In this document: piece by piece, positions 34,857-43,755 of the stretch
Position numbering within the stretch: the stretch's first letter is position 1
Layout of the letters: every line of letters begins with the position of its first letter
Source of the DNA: RGIG8748 sp045606045
Lineage (GTDB): Bacteria > Bacillota > Clostridia > UMGS1810
NCBI GenBank assembly: GCA_045606045.1
Contig: JAZURE010000024.1
Location: forward strand, 17,979-81,978
Reading direction: 5' to 3'
Length of the DNA stretch: 64,000 nucleotides
The notes under the pieces: generated by a model
What the model saw: the letters and a program-made list of their open reading frames with translations, nothing else
What the model was told of the DNA's origin: nothing
Database searches by the model: none
Program-made: the position numbers and the translations under genes

Positions 34857-35831
34857 ATGGAATGGATATGTGTAAGCGTGTACACTACAAGCTTTGGTAT
34901 AGATGCGGTATGCTCCCGTTTAAGCGATGCGGGTATATCGGGCTTTGAAATAGAGGATGAAAGCGAATTCACGGAGTTTTTGCAGCAGAACAAAAAGTAC
35001 TGGGACTATGTGGACGATGAACTCATAGAATCCAAAAAGGGCGAAACCAAGGTAAAATTCTATGTGGAAAACAATGCCGATGCCAAGGACACACTTGTGT
35101 CTGTCCGTGAGAGTCTTTCTGTTCTTAAAGCTTCGGACAGCGAAAATGAGCTTGGCACTCTTGAAATACAGACCGCAGGGTTAAACGAGGAGGATTGGGC
35201 AAACAACTGGAAAGCATACTTTAAACCCATAGAGGTAGGCGAAAAAATACTCATTCAGCCCGAGTGGGCACCGCTTGAGGATGAGACAGACAGGGTGGTA
35301 TTTACAGTAAATCCCGGCATGACCTTCGGCACAGGTACGCACGCAAGCACCAAGATGTGCATATGCGAGCTTGAAAAGTATGTGAATGAAGACACCGCCA
35401 TTCTTGATGCAGGATGCGGAAGCGGTATACTTTCGGTAATTGCGCTTATGCTCGGCGCCAAAGAGGCAAAGGCGGTGGATATAGACGAAAACTGCATACA
35501 TGTGGCATACGAAAACGCAGACCGCAACGGCGTGGACCGCACAAAATACGAGGTTTATGCAGGCGATGTCACAAGCGACAAGGCACTTTTTGACAAGCTT
35601 TCCAAAACAAGGTATAATGTAATAGTGGCAAACATAGTTGCCGATGTTATAATAGCGCTTCTTCCCTCGGTTAAAAAGCTTATCTCTGAAAACGGGGTGT
35701 TTATATGCTCGGGTATAATAGCCGAGCGACTCGATGATGTAAAGACCGCTATGGAAAAAGAGGGAGTGCCCGTAAGCACTGTTGCAACCGAGGACGGATG
35801 GTGCTGTATAACAAGTGATTTCTCAAAATAA
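34857..35831 (+). CDS. prmA: Ribosomal protein L11 methyltransferase PrmA
   Basis: 324 residues from the ATG at 34857, which has GGAGGT 7 nt upstream; the open frame reaches further back without a ribosome binding site. N-terminal substrate domain (about 1-100), linker EDWANNWKAYFKP, then NPGMTFGTGTHASTKMC (about 157-173) and the SAM motif LDAGCGSGILSVIA (about 186-199), with the NIVADVI catalytic strand (about 254-260). It trimethylates L11. rsmE follows, a common pairing. Confidence 0.95.
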   Translation: MEWICVSVYTTSFGIDAVCSRLSDAGISGFEIEDESEFTEFLQQNKKYWDYVDDELIESKKGETKVKFYVENNADAKDTLVSVRESLSVLKASDSENELGTLEIQTAGLNEEDWANNWKAYFKPIEVGEKILIQPEWAPLEDETDRVVFTVNPGMTFGTGTHASTKMCICELEKYVNEDTAILDAGCGSGILSVIALMLGAKEAKAVDIDENCIHVAYENADRNGVDRTKYEVYAGDVTSDKALFDKLSKTRYNVIVANIVADVIIALLPSVKKLISENGVFICSGIIAERLDDVKTAMEKEGVPVSTVATEDGWCCITSDFSK

Positions 35832-35903
35832 AAAAAGCACTTGCATATGGCAATGCTGATATGTTATACTAATATATAGTAAGTAATACGAGGAGATGCG
35901 TAT

Positions 35904-36626
35904 ATGCACAGGTTTTTTGCATCCAGATCCCTCATAGAAGGCTCTTGTATAAGGCTTACGGGCGATGATGTCAAGCATATAACAAGAGTTTTAAGGCTTG
36001 CAAAAGGCGACCGTATAAGCATTTGCGACGGCGAGGGTACGGACTACCTCTGCTCTATAGAGGAGACGGCAAAGGATTTTGTACTTGCAAATATCCTTGA
36101 AGAAATTCCGAATGAAAATGAAAGCAAAATAAAGATCACTCTTTACCAGGGTCTTCCAAAGGGAGACAAAATGGATTATATAGTGCAAAAGTGCGTGGAG
36201 CTGGGCGTGTGCGAGATTGTGCCCGTGGTTATGAAGCGCACCGTGGTAAAGGTGAGGGACGGCTCGTCCAAAAACCAGAGATGGCAGAGGATTGCCGAAG
36301 AAGCGGCAAAGCAGTCCGCAAGAGGCATAGTGCCTGTTGTTAGCGAGTGTATTTCATATAAAGATATGCTAAGTCGTCTTGGCGAATCGCTTGCCATACT
36401 GGCATATGAAAATGAAAAGAAAACCTCACTTAAGGATGTGCTTTCCAAAGCAGATTGTGATAAAATAAACATCATAATAGGTCCCGAGGGCGGTTTTGAA
36501 GAGGACGAGGTTATAAAAGCGCAGGAAAAAGGCGCCAAGGTCGTAACCCTGGGCAACAGAATTTTAAGATGCGAAACAGCACCGGTCGCAATGGTATCGG
36601 CAGTTATGTACGAGCTCGATTGGTGA
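35904..36626 (+). CDS. rsmE: 16S rRNA (uracil-1498-N3)-methyltransferase RsmE
   Basis: 240 residues, SPOUT fold. An N-terminal PUA-like domain (HRFFASRSLIEGSCIRLTGD) and C-terminal trefoil knot with IIGPEGGFEEDEV (about 190-202) and LGNRILRCETAPVAMVSAVM (about 214-233). It methylates U1498 in the decoding region. GAGGAG before ATG and a TTGCAT-18-TATACT promoter just upstream. Confidence 0.96.
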   Translation: MHRFFASRSLIEGSCIRLTGDDVKHITRVLRLAKGDRISICDGEGTDYLCSIEETAKDFVLANILEEIPNENESKIKITLYQGLPKGDKMDYIVQKCVELGVCEIVPVVMKRTVVKVRDGSSKNQRWQRIAEEAAKQSARGIVPVVSECISYKDMLSRLGESLAILAYENEKKTSLKDVLSKADCDKINIIIGPEGGFEEDEVIKAQEKGAKVVTLGNRILRCETAPVAMVSAVMYELDW

Positions 36627-36645
36627 AAAGACAAGGAGAATAGGC

Positions 36646-37110
36646 ATGATAAAGAAATCTTCCGACAAATATGCAAGACACGAAAAATACGAACAGCATT
36701 CCAATCTTGCGCTGTTTACTACAGTAATGGCAATGGTTGGCTTTGTGGTGCTCATGTTTGTGTATATGGGCGAGCGCAATCCTGCCAACTGGCTTCTTGT
36801 GCGAAATGCCTCCAAGGTATGCGGCCTCATATTCTGGATTGGTGCAGCGTTTATTGCGGTAAATGCGGTTAAGAAGAAAAAGAAGTATCTTGCTGAATAT
36901 GTGGTATACACGGTTATTCTCGGATTCGGACTCTTCTTCATGTACACAAGACCTGCATTTTTGCGCACTCTTGTAGATGGCACATATTTTGACGGCAACT
37001 GGGCAGGCGGAGTGTTCAAGGTGATATCTGTTATGCTTGTGGTGTATTCCTTTGTGAGCATAGCATGGCATGTAATTTTGGCTACCCCCAGAAAGAGCAG
37101 GAAGAAATGA
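36646..37110 (+). CDS. Four-pass membrane protein of unknown function
   Basis: 154 residues. Hydrophobic segments around 27-48 (LALFTTVMAMVGFVVLMFVY), 60-80, 88-110 and 122-150 are separated by short lysine-rich loops (KKKKKY). Basic N-terminus. No motif recognised. It starts 19 nt after rsmE with AAGGAG and its stop overlaps the dtd start (ATGA), so it belongs to the rsmE-dtd transcript. Confidence 0.75.
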   Translation: MIKKSSDKYARHEKYEQHSNLALFTTVMAMVGFVVLMFVYMGERNPANWLLVRNASKVCGLIFWIGAAFIAVNAVKKKKKYLAEYVVYTVILGFGLFFMYTRPAFLRTLVDGTYFDGNWAGGVFKVISVMLVVYSFVSIAWHVILATPRKSRKK

Positions 37111-37574
37111 GAATTCTTTTGCAAAGGGTAAAGAGGGCCTCTGTTACAATAGACGGCAAAATAAACGGAAGCATAGACCGCGGTCTTTTGGCCTTTGTGG
37201 GATTTTGCGAGGGCGACAGGGAGGAGTACATTCTTCCCATGGCGCAGAAGATGGCAGGACTTCGTATATTTGAAGACGAGAACGAAAAGATGAACCTATC
37301 TGTAGGGGATGTAGACGGGAATATACTTGTGGTAAGCCAGTTCACCCTGTATGCAGACTGTTCTCACGGCAGACGCCCGTCATTTACGGGAGCGCTTAAA
37401 CCCGACATCGCACAGGGGTATTACAACACCTTTGTGCAAACCCTCGGTGAAATCACGGGCAGGAAGATACAGACGGGTATCTTCGGTGCGGATATGAAGG
37501 TGGAGCTTTTAAATGACGGACCTGTTACCGTAATGCTCGATTCCTGCGATATAATAAAGAATACAAATTCCTGA
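37107..37574 (+). CDS. dtd: D-aminoacyl-tRNA deacylase
   Basis: 155 residues from the ATG at 37107. Family start MRILLQRVKRASVTIDG, active-site motif VSQFTLYADCSHGRRPSF (about 77-94) and the chirality-checking motif NDGPVTVMLDS (about 136-146). It removes D-amino acids mischarged on tRNA. The start overlaps the preceding stop as ATGA. A terminator hairpin follows. Confidence 0.95.
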   Translation: MRILLQRVKRASVTIDGKINGSIDRGLLAFVGFCEGDREEYILPMAQKMAGLRIFEDENEKMNLSVGDVDGNILVVSQFTLYADCSHGRRPSFTGALKPDIAQGYYNTFVQTLGEITGRKIQTGIFGADMKVELLNDGPVTVMLDSCDIIKNTNS

Positions 37575-37587
37575 AAAAGGATAGAAT

Positions 37588-37622
37588 AAATACATCGCCA
37601 ATGGCGGTGTATTTCTTTTTTT
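37588..37622 (+). terminator. Terminator hairpin between dtd and eno
   Basis: AAATACATCGCC (37588-37599) pairs with GGCGGTGTATTT (37603-37614), then CTTTTTTT. The eno ribosome binding site starts at once after the T-run, so there is no space for a separate eno promoter downstream of the hairpin. Confidence 0.82.
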
Positions 37623-37635
37623 GGGAGATGATTTT

Positions 37636-38904
37636 TTGAGACAGTTTATTGAGATTACCGATGTATGTGCCATGGAGATATTTGATTCAAGAGGAAATCC
37701 CACGGTAGAAGCCACGATTATAACCGAAGACGGCTATGTGGGAAGAGCCGCCGTACCCTCGGGTGCATCCACAGGTGCATATGAGGCTGTGGAGCTTAGA
37801 GACGGGGGAAGCCGTATTAAAGGACTCGGTGTTAAAAAAGCTGTAGAAAATGTAAATACCGTAATATCGGACAAGGTGGTGGGCATGAATGTGCTCGACC
37901 AGATGGCAATAGACAGAGTGCTTATTGAGCTTGACGGCACGGAGAACAAATCCCGTCTCGGTGCAAATGCCATACTTGCGGTATCGCTTGCCTGCGCCAA
38001 GGCAGCGGCAAATGCACTGGGTATAGGATTATATCAGTATGTGGGGGGATGCTTTGCACACACCATGCCTGTGCCAATGATGAACATATTAAACGGCGGA
38101 GCTCATGCAGGAAACAATATAGATATACAGGAATTTATGATTATGCCTGTGGGGTTTTCGACTTTTGCAGACGGACTTTGTGCGGCGGCAGAGGTATTCC
38201 ACAGCCTTAAGAGTATATTAAAGGGGAGAGGACTTTCCACCAATGTAGGCGACGAGGGCGGCTTTGCGCCATCACTCGAAAAGGATGAGGATGCCCTGAC
38301 TCTTGTATGCGAGGCAATACAGGAGGCAGGCTATAAGGCCGGCGAGGACTTTATGCTGGCAATAGATGCGGCATCATCTGAATGGATTACCGAATCGGGC
38401 GACTATCTCATGCCAAAAAGCGGACTTCGTATGAGCGCAGGCGAGCTTATAAACTACTGGAAGAGCCTTTGCGACAAGTTCCCCATAGCGTCAATAGAAG
38501 ATGCCGTGGCAGAGGATGATTTTGATGCATGGCAAATTCTTACCAAAGAACTCGGAAATAGAGTTCAGCTTGTGGGCGATGACCTTTTTGTAACCAATAC
38601 CAGGAGACTTAAGATGGGTATAGAAAAGAAGCTTGCCAATTCCATCTTGATAAAGGTAAATCAGATAGGCACCCTTACAGAGACTCTAAAAGCCATAGAA
38701 ACTGCCAAGAGAGCGGGCTATACCACAGTAATATCGCACCGAAGCGGTGAGACGGAGGATACAACTATAGCAGACCTTGCCGTTGCGGTAAACGCAGGGC
38801 AGATAAAGACTGGCGCGCCGTCACGAAGCGACAGAACATCAAAGTACAACAGGCTTCTGCGTATAGCAGCCGAGCTGGAAGAGAGCGCCGAATACAAAAT
38901 GTAA
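37636..38904 (+). CDS. eno: Enolase
   Basis: 422 residues. The start is TTG at 37636: GGGAG lies 8 nt upstream and the protein then begins like other enolases (RQFIEITDVCAMEIFDSRGN). The catalytic region includes NVGDEGGFAPS (about 203-213), AIDAASSEW, SIEDAVAEDD (about 287-296) and SHRSGETEDTTIADLAV (about 370-386). It interconverts 2-phosphoglycerate and phosphoenolpyruvate. The unusual start codon and the preceding terminator hairpin both suggest tuned expression. Confidence 0.95.
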   Translation: MRQFIEITDVCAMEIFDSRGNPTVEATIITEDGYVGRAAVPSGASTGAYEAVELRDGGSRIKGLGVKKAVENVNTVISDKVVGMNVLDQMAIDRVLIELDGTENKSRLGANAILAVSLACAKAAANALGIGLYQYVGGCFAHTMPVPMMNILNGGAHAGNNIDIQEFMIMPVGFSTFADGLCAAAEVFHSLKSILKGRGLSTNVGDEGGFAPSLEKDEDALTLVCEAIQEAGYKAGEDFMLAIDAASSEWITESGDYLMPKSGLRMSAGELINYWKSLCDKFPIASIEDAVAEDDFDAWQILTKELGNRVQLVGDDLFVTNTRRLKMGIEKKLANSILIKVNQIGTLTETLKAIETAKRAGYTTVISHRSGETEDTTIADLAVAVNAGQIKTGAPSRSDRTSKYNRLLRIAAELEESAEYKM

Positions 38905-38912
38905 ACTGCGTG

Positions 38913-38941
38913 TTGAAAATTTAAGTGTTTTGTGTTAAAAT
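38913..38941 (+). promoter_or_regulatory. Promoter of the amidohydrolase gene
   Basis: TTGAAA (38913-38918), 17-nt spacer, TAAAAT (38936-38941). Confidence 0.65.
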
Positions 38942-38959
38942 TTCACAGAGGTGTTTTGC

Positions 38960-39751
38960 ATGATAATAGACTTCCACACACACGCGTTTCCCGAAAAAAT
39001 TGCTCAAAGGGCAATGACTAACCTCTCCTATGCATCGGGCGGACTAAAACCGCAGACGGACGGAACGGTTACCTCTCTTAAAGAAGAGATGAAAAAGGAC
39101 GGAATTGATATATCGGTTGTACATTCCATCGCTACAAATCCGAGTCAGCAGATGAATGTAAACGGCTTTGCCATAGAGCTTAACAAAGAGGATAACCTCT
39201 ATGCCTTCGGCTCTGTGCATCCCGATGCGCCCGATGCTCTGGAAGAGCTTGAAAGGATTAAAGAGATGGGCTTAAAAGGTGTAAAGCTTCATCCTGAGTA
39301 CCAATCCTTTTATGCAGACGATGCAAAGCTTATACCCATATACAAAAAGATTTCGTCACTGGGTCTTATAACCGTGTTTCATGCGGGGCGCGATTTCGGA
39401 TTTGCACCGCCGTACCATTGCATGCCCGACAATGCCTTAAGGGCGCTTTCGTACTTTGATTCGCCCGTTGTACTGGCGCATTGGGGAGGTCTCGGATGCG
39501 GTGAAGAGGTTATAGAAAAGCTATGCGGACGCGATGTGTGGTTCGATATGTCATTTGGATACGGCACCATGGCAAGAGAGACGGCAAAAGCCATTGTGGA
39601 AAAGCACACCCCCGACAGACTTCTCTTTGGCTCGGACATGCCATGGCACAGACCATCGTGGGAGTTAAGGCTCATAGACACCCTCGGTTTATCCAATGAG
39701 GACAGAGATAAAATCCTCTTTAAAAATGCCATGAAGCTTTTGGACTTATAG
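38960..39751 (+). CDS. Amidohydrolase-family metal-dependent hydrolase
   Basis: 263 residues from the ATG at 38960 with GAGGTG upstream. TIM-barrel metal ligands: DFHTHAFPE (about 4-12), GVKLHPEY, VLAHWGGLG and LLFGSDMPWHRP (about 220-231). This is the decarboxylase-like branch of the superfamily (COG2159). Substrate unknown. It has its own promoter and is followed by the fba promoter. Confidence 0.85.
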   Translation: MIIDFHTHAFPEKIAQRAMTNLSYASGGLKPQTDGTVTSLKEEMKKDGIDISVVHSIATNPSQQMNVNGFAIELNKEDNLYAFGSVHPDAPDALEELERIKEMGLKGVKLHPEYQSFYADDAKLIPIYKKISSLGLITVFHAGRDFGFAPPYHCMPDNALRALSYFDSPVVLAHWGGLGCGEEVIEKLCGRDVWFDMSFGYGTMARETAKAIVEKHTPDRLLFGSDMPWHRPSWELRLIDTLGLSNEDRDKILFKNAMKLLDL

Positions 39752-39753
39752 CC

Positions 39754-39782
39754 TTGACATAATAAGCTGTAAAATGTATAAT
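39754..39782 (+). promoter_or_regulatory. Promoter of fba
   Basis: TTGACA (39754-39759), 17-nt spacer, TATAAT (39777-39782): perfect consensus, fitting a highly expressed glycolytic gene. Confidence 0.9.
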
Positions 39783-39819
39783 ATTATATTATAAAGTAAT
39801 ACAGGGGAGGACATAAATC

Positions 39820-40683
39820 ATGTTGGTTTCGGCAAGAGAAATGCTTTTAAAAGCAAAAGAAGGTAAATACGCAGTAGGTCAGTTTAACATAAACAATCTC
39901 GAGTGGGCAAAGGCCATTCTTCTTACTGCACAGGAGCTTAATTCACCTGTTATCCTTGGTGTATCCGAGGGCGCAGGCAAGTATATGTGCGGCTACAAGA
40001 CAGTAGTTGGAATGGTTAAGGGAATGATAGAGGAGCTTAATATTACAGTTCCCGTTGCTATCCACTTAGACCACGGCAGCTACGAACACGCACTCAAGGT
40101 TATTGAGGCAGGGTTCTCCTCGGTAATGTTTGACGGCTCTCACTACGAAATATCCGAAAATATAGAAAAGACCAAGGAAATCATAAGAATCGCAAACGAA
40201 AAGGGCATATCCGTAGAAGCAGAGGTAGGCTCTATCGGCGGCGAGGAAGACGGCGTTGTAGGCGGCGGCGAGGTTGCAGATGTTGCAGAGTGCAAGATGA
40301 TAGCAGACCTCGGTGTAGATATGCTTGCCGCAGGCATAGGCAATATCCATGGCAAATATCCTGAGAACTGGGCAGGTCTCCGCTTTGATGTGCTCGAGGA
40401 AATAAGCAAGGCTACAAACCCCATGCCTCTTGTACTCCACGGCGGTACAGGTATCCCTGCCGATATGATTAAAAAGGCTATTTCGCTCGGCGTGAGCAAG
40501 ATAAATGTAAATACCGAATGTCAGATAGCTTTCTCCAAGGCAACAAGACAGTATATCGAAGAGGGCAAGGACCTCGTTGGCAAGGGCTTTGATCCCCGTA
40601 AGGTGCTCGCACCCGGCTTTGAAGCTATCAAGGAAACCGTTAAGGAAAAGATGGAGTTGTTTGGTTCTGTAGGCAAGGCATAA
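39820..40683 (+). CDS. fba: Fructose-bisphosphate aldolase, class II
   Basis: 287 residues. AIHLDHGSYEHALKVIEAGF (about 79-98) holds zinc-binding histidine and catalytic aspartate. MFDGSHYE, EAEVGSIGGEED (about 133-144), GNIHGKYP and LVLHGGTGIPADMIKKAI (about 206-223) complete the zinc site and phosphate loop. It cleaves fructose-1,6-bisphosphate in glycolysis. Confidence 0.96.
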   Translation: MLVSAREMLLKAKEGKYAVGQFNINNLEWAKAILLTAQELNSPVILGVSEGAGKYMCGYKTVVGMVKGMIEELNITVPVAIHLDHGSYEHALKVIEAGFSSVMFDGSHYEISENIEKTKEIIRIANEKGISVEAEVGSIGGEEDGVVGGGEVADVAECKMIADLGVDMLAAGIGNIHGKYPENWAGLRFDVLEEISKATNPMPLVLHGGTGIPADMIKKAISLGVSKINVNTECQIAFSKATRQYIEEGKDLVGKGFDPRKVLAPGFEAIKETVKEKMELFGSVGKA

Positions 40684-40759
40684 GCGTAATAGTATGTAAA
40701 ACAGCTAAAATTTATTTTACACAAGCTTATGTAATTACGGATTTATTATACAGATACAG

Positions 40760-40783
40760 GCGGGCTTGTTCCCGCCTTTTTTG
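40760..40783 (+). terminator. Terminator after fba
   Basis: GGCGGG/CCCGCC stem with six-nt loop and TTTTTT. Confidence 0.9.
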
Positions 40784-40803
40784 TTGTGAAAAGGGGTGTA
40801 CAT

Positions 40804-41079
40804 ATGTGCGACGAATTTACAGATGTTGGCGGTGATGATGTAACACCGGAGGTTGATAATGAGCCCGCAGATACATCAGCAGAGGAGCCGGCAGAAATTC
40901 AGGAAGAAGAGTCTGTGAATGAAGAAGCTGTTGAGGAACAAGCAATAGAGGAAGAGGCGGCAGACGAACAAATCCTCGAAGAGGAAGCCATTGAAGAGGA
41001 AGCCCTGCAATTCGCAAACTATGGAGCTTCTCAAAAACCAAACGAGAAGAGGCAAAATTCCTGCACAGATTGTAAATAA
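40804..41079 (+). CDS. Acidic low-complexity protein, possibly frameshifted
   Basis: 91 residues from the ATG at 40804 with AAAGGGG upstream (an upstream ATG at 40786 is less well placed). About residues 10-70 are almost wholly E, A, D, P and I in repeating EEEAI/EEQAI units, predicted disordered. The normal frame ends NSCTDCK. A second frame, 41021-41308, overlaps this end, has no ribosome binding site, and looks like the ordered C-terminal domain of the same protein. A +1/-1 shift within 40990-41060 would join them. Confidence 0.5.
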   Translation: MCDEFTDVGGDDVTPEVDNEPADTSAEEPAEIQEEESVNEEAVEEQAIEEEAADEQILEEEAIEEEALQFANYGASQKPNEKRQNSCTDCK

Positions 41080-41308
41080 GTATCCGTCTGTTGTTGTTGC
41101 AAATAAGACGGGCGAGCTTTCTCAGGTGGAAAATGATGTTGCCGTTATAATGAGCGAGGACTTCAACCTCATATTTGCACTATTTACCGATAACATTGCT
41201 CTTAACGAAAACGGAAGCACCAACTATGCCCGCAAAGGACAGGTACAAAAGACAATTTCCAAGATGGCACTAAGACTTGTAGAAGCTTATAAAAACGAAA
41301 TGAAATAA
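41021..41308 (+). CDS. Probable C-terminal domain of the acidic protein
   Basis: 95 residues if read from the ATG at 41021. No ribosome binding site. Folded-looking sequence: KIPAQIVNKYPSVVVANK, VAVIMSEDFNLIFALFTDNI, ARKGQVQKTISKMALRLVEA. No family recognised. Either the second half of a gene broken by a frameshift, or a product of programmed frameshifting from the 40804 start. A terminator hairpin (41313-41355) follows. Confidence 0.5.
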   Translation: MELLKNQTRRGKIPAQIVNKYPSVVVANKTGELSQVENDVAVIMSEDFNLIFALFTDNIALNENGSTNYARKGQVQKTISKMALRLVEAYKNEMK

Positions 41309-41312
41309 CAAA

Positions 41313-41358
41313 GTCAAACCGCAGCAACCGACAGAAGGTTATGCGGTTTGATTTATGC
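41313..41358 (+). terminator. Terminator after the acidic protein gene
   Basis: TCAAACCGCA pairs with TGCGGTTTGA, followed by TTTA. Confidence 0.65.
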
Positions 41359-41417
41359 ATCAGCAAAATGCCGATTTCAGAAATAAGCAAAAACACATCG
41401 GATATTACTAAAAATGC

Positions 41418-41446
41418 TTGACTTTTGTTTATAATTTGGGTATAAT
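41418..41446 (+). promoter_or_regulatory. Promoter of greA-lysS
   Basis: TTGACT (41418-41423), 17-nt spacer, TATAAT (41441-41446). Confidence 0.85.
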
Positions 41447-41516
41447 ATTGTAATTATGTTGGCGGTATATTGATATACTTAAAACATACAGTGTATTTTA
41501 AAGGAGAATTAGTAAC

Positions 41517-41996
41517 ATGGCAGTAAAACCAATTATTTTGACACCTGAGGGATACAAGAAGTTAGAAGAAGAATTAAGAACTCTCAAGGTTGAGGGAAGA
41601 ACGGAGATTGCCGAAAAAATCAAAGAAGCCAGAAGCTACGGCGACCTTAGCGAAAATGCAGAGTACGATGCAGCCAAGGATGCTCAGGCAGCTATGGAAC
41701 AGAGAATCACAACTATAGAAAATATGCTCAAAAACGCTCAGATAGTTTCCGAGAGCGATGTGAGCACAGATGTAATAACAATAGGCTCCAAGGTCAAGCT
41801 CTTTGATGTTGAGTTTGAAGAAGAAGTTGAGTATACAATAGTAGGCTCCACCGAGGCAAATCCTGATGAGGGCAGAATTTCCGATGAGTCGCCCATAGGC
41901 AGTGCAATCCTCGGCCACAAGGCAGACGAGGTTGTGGATGTAGTTTTGCCAAACGGAGAGACAATACAGTTTAAGGTGCTCGAGATAAACAGATAG
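41517..41996 (+). CDS. greA: Transcription elongation factor GreA
   Basis: 159 residues. The N-terminal coiled coil (LTPEGYKKLEEELRTLK through about 75) carries the acidic tip DLSENAEYDAAKDAQ (about 43-57) that reaches the polymerase active site. The C-terminal FKBP-like domain has IGSKVKLF and SPIGSAILGHKADEVVDV (about 125-142). It rescues backtracked RNA polymerase. AAGGAG precedes ATG. lysS follows after 14 nt. Confidence 0.97.
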   Translation: MAVKPIILTPEGYKKLEEELRTLKVEGRTEIAEKIKEARSYGDLSENAEYDAAKDAQAAMEQRITTIENMLKNAQIVSESDVSTDVITIGSKVKLFDVEFEEEVEYTIVGSTEANPDEGRISDESPIGSAILGHKADEVVDVVLPNGETIQFKVLEINR

Positions 41997-42010
41997 AAAG
42001 GATAGTTTCT

Positions 42011-43576
42011 ATGGAAAACACACAAAATCCCATCATCGAAACAGAAGAAAATTTAAACGAACTCTTAAAGGTCCGCAGAGATAAGCTAAAAGAGCTTCAG
42101 CAAGAGGGCAGAGACCCGTTTGAAATAACCAAGTTCGACAGAACTCACACTTCCGCACAGATTACCGCTGACTACACAGAGGAAGAAAGACAGATTACCA
42201 AAAGAGGAAGCGAAGAAACCGAAACCATAATGGCAAAGATTTCTGCATTAGACGGCAAGATTGTTACCGTTGCAGGCAGAATCATGTCCAAAAGAGGCAT
42301 GGGTAAGGTAGGCTTTGTGCACATAGCTGACCTCGATGGTAGAATTCAGCTTTTTGTTAAAAAGGACATATTGGGCGAAGACGAGTACAACCGCTTCAAA
42401 AAGCTCGACATAGGCGATATAGTAGGCGCTACAGGCGAGGTATTTACCACACAGACAGGCGAAATATCCGTAAGAGTAGATGAAATTACTCTTCTTTCCA
42501 AGTCGCTCCGCCCCCTGCCCGAAAAGTTCCACGGACTTTCCGACCCCGACCTTCGTTACCGTCAGAGATATGTAGACCTCATCATGAATGAGGGTGTTAA
42601 GGATACATTTATAAAGCGTTCAAAAATCCTTTCCTCTATCCGCCGTTATCTTGACGGTCAGGGATTTTTGGAAGTTGAAACACCTATGCTTGTTTCCAAC
42701 GCAGGCGGTGCAGCAGCGCGTCCTTTTGAAACGCATTTCAATGCATTGGACGAAGACTTAAAGCTTAGAATATCCCTTGAGCTTTACTTAAAGCGCCTTA
42801 TTGTAGGCGGACTCGAAAGAGTATATGAAATAGGCAGAGTATTCAGAAACGAGGGTCTTGACACCCGTCACAACCCCGAATTTACTCTTATGGAGCTTTA
42901 TCAGGCATATACCGATTACCACGGCATGATGGATTTAACAGAAAACCTCTACCGCCATGTAGCCATGGAAGTTCTCGGTACAACTAAGATTGTGTACAAC
43001 GGAATCGAAATGGACCTCGGCAAGCCCTTTGAAAGAATCACAATGGTAGATGCTGTTAAGAAATACTCGGGAGTGGATTTCTCTAAGGTGGAAACACTCG
43101 AAGAGGCTCGCGCTCTTGCCAAGGAGCATCATGTAGAATATGAGGAGCGCCACAAGAGAGGCGATATCTTAAATCTCTTCTTTGAAGAATTTGTAGAAGA
43201 CCACCTCGTTCAGCCTACATTTGTTATGGACCATCCCGTTGAGATTTCGCCCCTTACTAAGAAAAAGCCCGAAAATCCCGACTATGTAGAGCGCTTCGAG
43301 TTCTTTATGAACGGCTGGGAAATGGCAAATGCATACTCCGAATTAAATGACCCCATAGACCAGAGAGAGCGCTTCAAGGCGCAGGAAGAACAGCTCGCAC
43401 AGGGCGACGACGAAGCCAACACCACCGATGAGGACTTTATGAACGCCCTCGAAATCGGTATGGCGCCTACAGGCGGTATCGGCTTTGGTATAGACCGTAT
43501 GTGCATGCTTCTTACAGACTCTCAGGCTATAAGAGATGTACTGTTGTTCCCAACAATGAAGCCATTAGACAAATAA
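42011..43576 (+). CDS. lysS: Lysyl-tRNA synthetase, class II
   Basis: 521 residues. An OB-fold anticodon domain (about 75-175, VAGRIMSKRGMGKVGFVHI) and class II catalytic core: motif 1 near FIKRSKILSSIRRYLDGQGF (about 196-215), motif 2 VYEIGRVFRNEGLDTRHNPEFT (about 273-294) and motif 3 GIGFGIDRMCML (about 493-504). Full length and intact to its stop, although an accessory region starts directly after it. Co-transcribed with greA. Confidence 0.97.
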   Translation: MENTQNPIIETEENLNELLKVRRDKLKELQQEGRDPFEITKFDRTHTSAQITADYTEEERQITKRGSEETETIMAKISALDGKIVTVAGRIMSKRGMGKVGFVHIADLDGRIQLFVKKDILGEDEYNRFKKLDIGDIVGATGEVFTTQTGEISVRVDEITLLSKSLRPLPEKFHGLSDPDLRYRQRYVDLIMNEGVKDTFIKRSKILSSIRRYLDGQGFLEVETPMLVSNAGGAAARPFETHFNALDEDLKLRISLELYLKRLIVGGLERVYEIGRVFRNEGLDTRHNPEFTLMELYQAYTDYHGMMDLTENLYRHVAMEVLGTTKIVYNGIEMDLGKPFERITMVDAVKKYSGVDFSKVETLEEARALAKEHHVEYEERHKRGDILNLFFEEFVEDHLVQPTFVMDHPVEISPLTKKKPENPDYVERFEFFMNGWEMANAYSELNDPIDQRERFKAQEEQLAQGDDEANTTDEDFMNALEIGMAPTGGIGFGIDRMCMLLTDSQAIRDVLLFPTMKPLDK

Positions 43577-43755
43577 ATGGCGTAAAATCAAGGTTTTTAA
43601 GGTGTTGACGACACCTTTTGACACCTTTTTGACACCATTTTATGCAGAATTATATGTTGAAAAAAGCACCTAACATTTAAAAAATAGGTTGTATCAATTT
43701 GATTTAAAAATCATCTTTGTACAGCCTTTTTTTATTGCCGTAATCTCTGTTGGAG
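43577..43755. other. Junction region with GACACC repeats after lysS
   Basis: Contains the hairpin GGTGTTGACGACACC (about 43599-43613) and three close repeats of GACACCTTTT or GACACCATTTT (about 43608-43640), then an AT-rich stretch. No ORF. Such short repeats beside the 3' end of a housekeeping gene resemble integrase arm and core sites, and all genes beyond are accessory. No integrase lies beside it. Confidence 0.4.

Noticed and set aside
43599..43650. CRISPR-like reading of the GACACC repeats
   Set aside because: Repeats are only 6-10 nt with no regular spacers and no cas genes in the window.
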